Assembly: GCA_016719575.1 (NCBI GenBank)
Contig: JADJYV010000013.1
Coordinates: 868,001-932,000, forward strand
Reading direction: 5' to 3'
Length of the DNA: 64,000 nucleotides
Source: Pseudobdellovibrionaceae bacterium
GTDB taxonomy: Bacteria; Bdellovibrionota; Bdellovibrionia; Bdellovibrionales; Bdellovibrionaceae
The position numbers and the translations under genes were made by a program. Positions 51,271-58,713 of this stretch are shown here, in pieces. Each line of letters starts with the position of its first letter. Position 1 is the stretch's first letter. The notes under the pieces are model-generated. The model saw only the letters and a program-made list of their open reading frames with translations, did no database searches and was not told the DNA's origin.

Positions 51271-53048
51271 AAAGACTCCAACTTTTCTCGGATCTCTATG
51301 AGAGGAACAAAATTTGCTTCAGACTCAAAGCCCGCTTTGATTTCGGCCTGAGCTTTTACTCTGTCATTATTATCAAGAGAAATTTTGGCAAGACCAGAGT
51401 GAGCGATCACATCACCATAATCAAGCTGAAGTAGCATGCGGTAGGCCTCCTCGGCACACGAGTAATCTTTTGTAAGTAAACAGGCCTCCGCCTTTGTATA
51501 AAGAGCGAGGCGTGTCTGTTTAAATTCAGAGTTTTGGTAAAGAATGTGAGCTTCTTTAGTCCGTCCAAGTTTAGTCAGATAACTTGCCTGCGCCTGAACG
51601 CTTGTGACCTGTTTTGGTTCTTGTGCAATGGCCTCATCAATAAATTTTGAAGCTTCCATATCCCTATTGCTTTCAATAAGACACATCGCTCGAACAGCCT
51701 TCATTCGACCTGATCCCTTGTTGAGATTATAGAGATCAGAACAATAGCGCTCTAGAAAATCCCAATCGCTATTTCTCCAATCTAAAGTCAAATTCTTCGA
51801 GTACAACTTAGTAGCATAGTAGGGCTCATCCATAAATGCCATAATCGCATCCAACTCACCTGCCGGATCTTGATTGAGATGATTTAGATAGATCAATAGC
51901 ATTGAAAGCTCTTTGTAAAGAAAATGGGAGCGCCCAAGATAGGATTTTATCTCATTAATTCCAGCAACAAGACGTTCTTTATTAGGCCCATTTTTTGAAA
52001 GTTCAATCAAAGATATTGTCTTACCTAGTAAAATCAAAGGGTAGCCCAACGCATCGCCCTTTGTCAGGCTCTCAAAACTATTTAGGGCTTGAGAGTAGTT
52101 TCCTTTCTTTAAGAGAATAACTGCTTGGTTGATTTTTGCCGCTTCATTATTTGCATCAAACCCGAGGGTTTTTTGAATGTAATCCTCTGCCTGTCGTAAA
52201 TCTCCCTCCATCATATAAGAAAGCGCCATACCTAAATGCCCGTCTATGATTTCGCTGCGAGTCCTTCCTTCTTTGAACAAGGACCTCTCGATGATCCTTC
52301 GTCCATTCAGGCTTTGACGGTCTTCATTTATCAATAGAAATATCATTTGAAATTGACTTTCAAGATCAGGCTCTCGTAACGCCGCTGCTTTTTTATAATT
52401 TTCTAAGGACTTCTGATAAAGGCCCATCTCCTTATATCTCAGCGAAGCACTGATCAACTGCTCATAATTCATGTCAAATCGTTTTTCTTTGCGAAAAAAC
52501 GAATAGCCAGCAAATACAACAACAACAAATACGATCGCAAACAATATTGTCCTCAACAAAACGTTTTGCTGCTGAATCTTTGCCTGAACTCTTTGATCAT
52601 TTACGTTTCCATAAGTCTTAATTGTACTAGGGATGTTTTTTGAATTTACGCTATCACTCACGACTTTTGGAGTCACATCTCGGAGTGATGAATTGGATCG
52701 ATCAGGTGGAGACTTCGAAGGAGTCACTGGTGTCGGTGTAAACTCATCAGGCACAACCGGGCTTTCTGTCTTGGTGAAAGTCACTGTTCCTACTGTTGCC
52801 GTGCTGGTCATTGTGTCTTCGCGAGAGTGATCGTCTTCGTACCTCAGGCCCTTTACAATTTCTTTGAAGTGATGATTTTCTCGAATATAGTTCCAACGCC
52901 CATCAGGCTGCCGAATTTCATCTATAATCGTGACCTGCCGACGACTGAGTAAGGTCATCACTTCATCGCGGGTGAACGGCCCTAAAATCCTAGTAGAAGA
53001 TTTTACTAGCCAAGTTTTTATCTGAGGGTTTAAATCAGGCCCAGCCAT
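51267..53048 (-). CDS. GYF-like domain, membrane helix and TPR protein
   Basis: A 593-residue protein. The N-terminal 70 residues resemble a GYF_2 domain (TWLVKSSTRILGPFTRDEVM, then a Trp after DGR). A Ser/Pro/Thr-rich linker, one membrane helix (about 164-185, TILFAIVFVVVVFAGYSFF) and about 400 residues of tetratricopeptide-like repeats follow (ASLRYKEMGLYQKSLENYKK; EACLLTKDYSCAEEAYRMLL). Topology suggests the GYF part is cytoplasmic and the TPRs periplasmic. GYF domains bind proline-rich peptides; GltJ of the gliding complex also has one. It lies 9 bp after mlaD. Function unknown. Confidence 0.75.
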   Translation of the reverse strand: MAGPDLNPQIKTWLVKSSTRILGPFTRDEVMTLLSRRQVTIIDEIRQPDGRWNYIRENHHFKEIVKGLRYEDDHSREDTMTSTATVGTVTFTKTESPVVPDEFTPTPVTPSKSPPDRSNSSLRDVTPKVVSDSVNSKNIPSTIKTYGNVNDQRVQAKIQQQNVLLRTILFAIVFVVVVFAGYSFFRKEKRFDMNYEQLISASLRYKEMGLYQKSLENYKKAAALREPDLESQFQMIFLLINEDRQSLNGRRIIERSLFKEGRTRSEIIDGHLGMALSYMMEGDLRQAEDYIQKTLGFDANNEAAKINQAVILLKKGNYSQALNSFESLTKGDALGYPLILLGKTISLIELSKNGPNKERLVAGINEIKSYLGRSHFLYKELSMLLIYLNHLNQDPAGELDAIMAFMDEPYYATKLYSKNLTLDWRNSDWDFLERYCSDLYNLNKGSGRMKAVRAMCLIESNRDMEASKFIDEAIAQEPKQVTSVQAQASYLTKLGRTKEAHILYQNSEFKQTRLALYTKAEACLLTKDYSCAEEAYRMLLQLDYGDVIAHSGLAKISLDNNDRVKAQAEIKAGFESEANFVPLIEIREKLESL

Positions 53049-53057
53049 TTGCCCACC

Positions 53058-54446
53058 TTAAAACGGAGACTTGGATGAAAGAAGGACTTTCAAGTCATCA
53101 TTGGTTATATAAAGACCCGCTCCCAAATAGCTAGAGCGAGACTGCGAATTATTTAAAATATCTTGAACTCCGCCGAGCAAATAAAACCCATGAACTAGAC
53201 TGTACATAGCTTGAGCGCGCAAGTTCGTTTCGCCAAAGTTAAAGGCCTCAAAAGAAACTTTCATTTTTCTGCGGAAGAATAAATAATCAATACCAACGCC
53301 GCCCTGGTTCTCAATCAGTCCCCCACGAACAGTTAGATCATAAAAGTTTTTTGCAAACATCGCAGAAAATTTTGTCTTATTATAGAAGGTCTTCGTCTGA
53401 GAAGATGACTGACTGACTCCATTGGTTTCACCTGTGGTTTTTTCTCTTTCAACCACTCCCGCGGGGTCATCTATAATTCCGAGGTAATAGTATCTGTCGA
53501 GTCCTGGTTGGATACGAATGCCAACGGTTGACTTGGTGGCCTTAATATCACCCAAATAGTCTGCGTGAAAATCAAATCCCGTTTGAATGCGATTTGCGCT
53601 CTCAATCATCCCACTAAATCCCTCGATCGTGCTATTTAGATTGTCAACAGTGGTCTCGTCGTTGACAAGCTTTCCAATCGTTCCTTCGCCTCGGTTGATC
53701 TTGCCAGTAATATCATCTACATTCTTTAGGACCGAATCAATTCTCTGCAAAGAGGCAACTGCCTTAGCCCAGGACTTTTTAAAGCCATCTTCACTTTTAT
53801 CATTCACTAAGTCACTGAGGGTCGTAGTAACATCATGGACCTGATCAACAATTTCTCCAATTTTTTCTTTGTTATCACCTGTCATTTGAGCAATATCACC
53901 TGTTAACTTTTCAATATTAGAAACGATACGACCCATGATGTGTTTCTTGCTTCCGTCATCGCTAATGGACTCTTTCAAAACAGAAGCTACGCTCTTTAAA
54001 GAAGAAGAAATCTCTGAGACTTCACTCACGAGATTATCAAGAGAGCCCTTATCCTTAATATTCAGAATTTGTGCGCCGTCGGGCAAGGGTGGGTCGTCGG
54101 GCATACCTGCAAAAATTTCGATATGCTTGTCGCCCAAAATTCCTTGTGCCTGAACTTCAACCACTGCTGAGACCGTCAAACGAACGTCCGACTTAACAGT
54201 AATATCTACTCGTGCTTGACCATCTTGCAGGGTGATTTCTCTGATGATACCAATCGGAATTCCTGCAGTCTTAACGGCCGAATTTTTTACTAAACCACCT
54301 GCGGTTTTAATTAAAAACCAGGCCTTTTTAGAACGACCTAAATAGCTTGGATCCTCACTAACCTGCATAGACATAAAAGCAATGAGTGAGCCGACAACGA
54401 CAACAAGAAGGCCCACTTTGAATTCAGGTGACTTTACCCAACTCAT
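53058..54446 (-). CDS. mlaD: MlaD-type MCE lipid-transport protein with a beta-rich C-terminal extension
   Basis: A 462-residue protein. An N-terminal membrane anchor (about 9-27) precedes one MCE domain (about 42-117; SAVKTAGIPIGIIREITLQD, VQAQGILGDKHIEIFAG) and a long helical region (about 135-285). Residues 290-462 are an alternating beta-strand region ending in Phe. Plain E. coli MlaD has about 183 residues. The extra part looks like an outer-membrane beta-barrel, which would let one protein span from the inner-membrane MlaEF to the outer membrane. It overlaps mlaF by 4 bp. The MCE call is firm; the barrel is inferred from pattern. Confidence 0.87.
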   Translation of the reverse strand: MSWVKSPEFKVGLLVVVVGSLIAFMSMQVSEDPSYLGRSKKAWFLIKTAGGLVKNSAVKTAGIPIGIIREITLQDGQARVDITVKSDVRLTVSAVVEVQAQGILGDKHIEIFAGMPDDPPLPDGAQILNIKDKGSLDNLVSEVSEISSSLKSVASVLKESISDDGSKKHIMGRIVSNIEKLTGDIAQMTGDNKEKIGEIVDQVHDVTTTLSDLVNDKSEDGFKKSWAKAVASLQRIDSVLKNVDDITGKINRGEGTIGKLVNDETTVDNLNSTIEGFSGMIESANRIQTGFDFHADYLGDIKATKSTVGIRIQPGLDRYYYLGIIDDPAGVVEREKTTGETNGVSQSSSQTKTFYNKTKFSAMFAKNFYDLTVRGGLIENQGGVGIDYLFFRRKMKVSFEAFNFGETNLRAQAMYSLVHGFYLLGGVQDILNNSQSRSSYLGAGLYITNDDLKVLLSSKSPF

Positions 54447-55204
54447 GAATGCTTCATTCCTTTTGATACAAATCTCTTAACCAATTCAATATCACTCTTA
54501 AAAAAGTCCTCAGCAGTGCCAGTCAGAAGTACTTTTCCAGCATCCAGCATTGCTATGTGGTCAGCAATTCGAAACGCCGCTGACAGATCATGGCTAACCA
54601 TGATAGAAGTCAGTCCTTCCCGAGACTTATGGGTCTCCAGTATTAGATTATCTACCATTTCGGTAAGAATGGGATCTAATCCAGTGGTCGGTTCGTCATA
54701 GATCATAATTTCTGGATCTAGGGCGAGAGCTCTCGCTAGACCCGTTCTTTTCTGCATTCCGCCACTTATCTGACTCGGCAGTTTTCCGAAGTGCTTTTTG
54801 TCTAGCCCGACCTGAGTCAATTTCTCTTCGGCGATGTTTAATACCTGAGAAGTTCGGATCTCTCGACGATGCTCGAACAAAGGGAAACAAACATTTTCTA
54901 ATACAGTCATGTCATCAAAAAGTGCTGCGGATTGAAAAAGCACTCCAAACTTCTGCCGAAACTTAGTCAATTCGTTGGGGGACATTTTTCCCAAATCTTG
55001 CCCAAGAACTTCGATGGTCCCAGAGGTTGGCTGATAAAGCCCTAGAATATGCTTCAGCACCACACTCTTTCCGGTTCCAGAGAAACCAATAATGGCGGTT
55101 AAGCTTCCTCGAGGAATCTCCAGACTCATTCCCTTAAGAACAAAATCTTTTCCATCAAAAGTTTTTTTGACATTCTGAATTGAAACTGCCGAGCCTACAA
55201 CCAT
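54443..55204 (-). CDS. mlaF: Phospholipid ABC transporter ATPase MlaF
   Basis: A 253-residue ATPase with Walker A GFSGTGKSVVLKHILG, the signature ISGGMQKRTGLARALALDP and Walker B IMIYDEPTTGLDP. The GMQKR form of the signature is typical of MlaF/Mkl. It powers lipid movement through MlaE and MlaD between the membranes. It overlaps mlaE by 1 bp and mlaD by 4 bp. Confidence 0.95.
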   Translation of the reverse strand: MVVGSAVSIQNVKKTFDGKDFVLKGMSLEIPRGSLTAIIGFSGTGKSVVLKHILGLYQPTSGTIEVLGQDLGKMSPNELTKFRQKFGVLFQSAALFDDMTVLENVCFPLFEHRREIRTSQVLNIAEEKLTQVGLDKKHFGKLPSQISGGMQKRTGLARALALDPEIMIYDEPTTGLDPILTEMVDNLILETHKSREGLTSIMVSHDLSAAFRIADHIAMLDAGKVLLTGTAEDFFKSDIELVKRFVSKGMKHS

Positions 55205-56031
55205 TAACGAATCCCCATAACTATATAGAAAATGCGAATCAAATTCCCGATGAAATAGTCAAGAATAATGACCATCACCATGCTTTGCACGACTCCCTGA
55301 TTGGTTGCCTCTCCAACGCCTTTTGCTCCGCCTGTGGTATTAAACCCGCGATAGGTACAAACCACCGCAAAAACTAAACCGAAAATTGCTGCCTTAAATA
55401 ACCCCTCATTAATATGTTTCACTTCAACCGTGTCGCGAATTTTTTGCCAAAAAACTGCCTCATCAAGCTGAACCAACTTTACACAAAGGAGCCAACTCCC
55501 AAGCATCGCGACAAAATCAAAAACTGCCGTGAGCAATGGCATACAAATAACCGAAGCAGCAATTCGCGGAGCTATTAAATACTGTCTTGTGTTGACCCCC
55601 ATAACATCAAGGGCATCAATCTGTTCATTCACTCGCATGGTTCCTAGTCGAGCAGCCATGGCTCCACCAGCTCGGGCAGCAACAATGAGACCGGTCAAGA
55701 CAGGACCTAACTCACGCGTTATACCTAAAGCAACGACGGGTCCCACCATATTTACAGCATTAAACATTTTAAAGCCCAAATAAATTTGTAGCGACAATGC
55801 AAGGCCTGTAAAGAGGCCTGTTAAGGATATGATTCCGATTGATTGATTGCCGACGAACTCCATATAGCGAATCATTTCATAATACCGCTGCGGCTTAGAA
55901 AATAGCATTTTAAGACTGTTCACCATAAAAAGAGTAATGAGACCAACCTCTAAAAAGAGATTATTGATCTTATCGCGAAGTCCCCCTGCGACTGAATCCA
56001 TATAAAAGGCGACTTTTTGTACTACCGTCAA
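55204..56031 (-). CDS. mlaE: Phospholipid ABC transporter permease MlaE
   Basis: A 275-residue inner-membrane permease of the MlaE/TTG2B family with five or six helices. It has family motifs around GLALSLQIYLGFKMFNAV, ALGITRELGPVLTGLIVAAR, GAMAARLGTMRVNEQIDALD and YRGFNTTGGAKGVGEATNQG. It works with MlaF and MlaD. It overlaps alr by 4 bp. No MlaB- or MlaC-like gene is nearby, which fits a system in which MlaD itself reaches the outer membrane. Confidence 0.94.
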   Translation of the reverse strand: MTVVQKVAFYMDSVAGGLRDKINNLFLEVGLITLFMVNSLKMLFSKPQRYYEMIRYMEFVGNQSIGIISLTGLFTGLALSLQIYLGFKMFNAVNMVGPVVALGITRELGPVLTGLIVAARAGGAMAARLGTMRVNEQIDALDVMGVNTRQYLIAPRIAASVICMPLLTAVFDFVAMLGSWLLCVKLVQLDEAVFWQKIRDTVEVKHINEGLFKAAIFGLVFAVVCTYRGFNTTGGAKGVGEATNQGVVQSMVMVIILDYFIGNLIRIFYIVMGIR

Positions 56032-57218
56032 TTGGCAACTCCTAATCTTTTCGCCCAGTCACCAACGTAGACACGAGGCACTCTTTCTCCGACGCTCGTG
56101 AGGATTTCCCAGGTGATAGTCTGTGCTCGGTGAGCTAGCTCTTCCGCAGAAATAAACTGACCTTGATCGGATTTTCCAAATAAAATAATTTCTTTATCTC
56201 GAAGATCATTGAGGTCGCAGCCATGAATTGCGTCAGTCACATCAACCATTAAAAAATCCATACAGATAGTTCCAACCACGGGAACTTTGTATCCATTAAA
56301 TAGAACTTCAGCCTTGTTTGATAAAATTCGATGATAGCCATCGGCGTAACCAATTGGAACTATAGCAACAACCGAATCCCTCTTCGCCTTCCAGGTTCCA
56401 CCATAAGAAACCACTTCTCCAACCTTAAGCATTCGATAGGTGGAAGCAACAGATTTCAAGGTCATAACTGGCTTCAATGGTAAGATATCTTGACGCTTAA
56501 GGGGATTAAAACCATAAACCATTAAACCTGGCCGCAAACCCCATTGGACTTGGTTGAGTATATGCTGTGGATTTTTTTGCTCTCGGACAATGAGTGCATT
56601 TAAAATTCCGGCGGAATTTAAACTGTGGTTGAGGGGATTCAAAGGTTTGAAAACTAGCAGGATCCTCAATAATTTACCGAGCTGATCCGCCGAATCTCCA
56701 TCGAGTTCATCGGCGTCCTCTCCATTAAACAAATGGGTCAGAACTCCCTCCACCTGTATCTTTGGGTGCCGCCAGCACTTATCAAATAATTTCTCTGCCT
56801 CTTCGATAGAGAAGCCCAATCGATTCATACCTGTATTGAATTTCAAATGAATTTTCACAGGAGTCTTTGCCATCTCTTCAAGGGCCTCAAGTTGATCCCA
56901 AGTGCTGACGACTGGAGTCAAGTTATTCGCCAGCAACTGCTCGGCGCCCTCTCGATCAAATCCACGAAATACGAGAATATTCGCCGTCACTCCGCCTCGG
57001 CGAAGCAACAAAGCCTCTTCAATTAAGCAGACGCCGAGGTGCCTCGCACCGGCTTGTTGCAGACAAAGTGCAATAGCGACATCACCGTGACCGTAGGCAT
57101 TGGCTTTAACCATCGGACACAAAAAGGAAGTGTTCGGAAATGCCGCTTTGAGCACTTCAAAATTGTGCGCTACATGATCCAAATTTACTTCCGCAAAAGT
57201 TCGACGGAACATATCCAC
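56028..57218 (-). CDS. alr: Alanine racemase
   Basis: It makes D-alanine for peptidoglycan. This 396-residue PLP enzyme has the cofactor Lys in MVKANAYGHGDVAIA, the region FNTGMNRLGFS, the catalytic Tyr in VSYGGTWKAKRDS, and PVVGTICMDFLMVDVT. The start is GTG at 57218, supported by GGAG 7 bp upstream; an ATG two codons later is the alternative. It overlaps mlaE by 4 bp and follows the GGDEF-like gene by 10 bp. Confidence 0.94.
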   Translation of the reverse strand: MDMFRRTFAEVNLDHVAHNFEVLKAAFPNTSFLCPMVKANAYGHGDVAIALCLQQAGARHLGVCLIEEALLLRRGGVTANILVFRGFDREGAEQLLANNLTPVVSTWDQLEALEEMAKTPVKIHLKFNTGMNRLGFSIEEAEKLFDKCWRHPKIQVEGVLTHLFNGEDADELDGDSADQLGKLLRILLVFKPLNPLNHSLNSAGILNALIVREQKNPQHILNQVQWGLRPGLMVYGFNPLKRQDILPLKPVMTLKSVASTYRMLKVGEVVSYGGTWKAKRDSVVAIVPIGYADGYHRILSNKAEVLFNGYKVPVVGTICMDFLMVDVTDAIHGCDLNDLRDKEIILFGKSDQGQFISAEELAHRAQTITWEILTSVGERVPRVYVGDWAKRLGVAN

Positions 57219-57228
57219 TTAACCACTC

Positions 57229-58713
57229 CTAATCAGCAGGCACTTCAAATTCAGGCGTAAAATCTCCCGGGGCCTTATAAAGACATATTCGATTGCCACC
57301 TTTTTCTGCAATATGAGCCAGGGCCTTACTTGATGTCTCATCCAATGCCGGTACTGAATCAGCTAATGAAGGATACTCGCTGACACCAACACTCACGGAC
57401 ACTTTGACTCCACTGTTCACAATTGAGGATCCCTCAACAATCCGGCGTAGGCGTTCGCCTAAAAGAGCCGCACCCTTTCGCGAGCTTTGCGGAAGAATAA
57501 CCGCAAGTTCGTTCATCTGTGTTCGGCAGGCAATATCATTGGCACGAATTGTCTTGCGGACAAAGTCTCCAACTGTCTTTAAAATACTATCACGAACATT
57601 TGTTCCGAGAGTTTGTTCAATTTCGAAAAAATCATCAATCGAAATTTTGAGGACGGAGACTGGCATTTTTGTTCGTCGTGCACGCTCCCACTCCTCATTC
57701 AATTTTTCCGCATAATACTTTTGATTGAAAAGTTCAGTAGTAAAATCTTGGATGTCCAAGATTTCTAACTTTTTCTCAAGTGCAAGATATGAATAACAAA
57801 GAGAAAATAAACTAAACTCTTCACCGACTTTAAAGTTGTCTCCCTGACTAAGATCACCACGATAAACAACGATTCCCTCTAAAGAATTTTGCACGAATAA
57901 AGGCAATACTTTTGGGGTTTCAAGTTGAAAAACCTTTCTCAGCATTTCCAACATCAATGGCGGGAGCAGGCCCACTGTAATCTGTGTATTGATCCCTTCG
58001 AGATCCTGATTTTCAAGCTGACAACCCACTCCTTGAATCTGGTTTGCTTTGAAACCCGAAGCATGGGTTACGACAAAGGATCGCACAGAGGGTAAAAACT
58101 TAAGATACACCGCGGGAATGCTCTCCAGTCGAGCAAAGTATTTTTGTAAAACCTCTTCTTTACTCTCTGATGATCTATATTCAATGAGCCGAGTCGAGAT
58201 GCGAATTTGTGAGGCCTCATCTTGAATTGCCTTTTGATCTTGGATCACTCTTTGCAAGGTTTCCTTTTGTGCTAGTGCTTCTTTCCAGTCTGCAAAAAGT
58301 TGCTCGTTTTGAAAAGTCAAATAGAGTGTCTCACAAACTTGATCGACAGACCATAAGACCCGCGAATCCAAATTAGGACCTTCGAGTGATACAATATCCG
58401 CAAGCCCCAATGTGTTGTACTGAGAAAGGGCCTCAAACTGCTGGGGCTCTGCTAAGGCAATCAATTTAATCTCTGGACTGACAGCTAAAACTCTATTTAC
58501 GAAATCACTTAACATCCCCTGAACTGACAGCGTCGAGAAGACAATAAGATGAGGAGTCATCTCCGTCAGTCGTTGATAAAAAGTTTCAGGGTCATGCAGA
58601 AAGTAAGAATCGTAACCGGCGTGAGACAGTGACACCTTGACAGCGGCACCCTGATCAACGTTCGCTGTATAGACAAAAATGCTAAACTTGGAACTATGCT
58701 CTCTGATATTCAA
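57229..58713 (-). CDS. Degenerate receiver plus GGDEF-like domain protein
   Basis: A 494-residue cytoplasmic protein. The N-terminal 130 residues look like a receiver (FVYTANVDQGAAVKVSLSHA) without the phospho-acceptor Asp; Ser60 or nearby occupies the site (HLIVFSTLSV). A linker coiled coil and an unassigned middle domain follow. The C-terminal domain (about 315-475) has the GGDEF fold (ELFNQKYYAEKLNEEWERAR, VSVGVSEYPS), but the GGDEF signature is replaced by QMNEL at 399-403, so cyclic-di-GMP synthesis is unlikely. It may bind a nucleotide or a partner. The ATG directly follows the stop of the kinase-like gene. Confidence 0.85.
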   Translation of the reverse strand: MNIREHSSKFSIFVYTANVDQGAAVKVSLSHAGYDSYFLHDPETFYQRLTEMTPHLIVFSTLSVQGMLSDFVNRVLAVSPEIKLIALAEPQQFEALSQYNTLGLADIVSLEGPNLDSRVLWSVDQVCETLYLTFQNEQLFADWKEALAQKETLQRVIQDQKAIQDEASQIRISTRLIEYRSSESKEEVLQKYFARLESIPAVYLKFLPSVRSFVVTHASGFKANQIQGVGCQLENQDLEGINTQITVGLLPPLMLEMLRKVFQLETPKVLPLFVQNSLEGIVVYRGDLSQGDNFKVGEEFSLFSLCYSYLALEKKLEILDIQDFTTELFNQKYYAEKLNEEWERARRTKMPVSVLKISIDDFFEIEQTLGTNVRDSILKTVGDFVRKTIRANDIACRTQMNELAVILPQSSRKGAALLGERLRRIVEGSSIVNSGVKVSVSVGVSEYPSLADSVPALDETSSKALAHIAEKGGNRICLYKAPGDFTPEFEVPAD

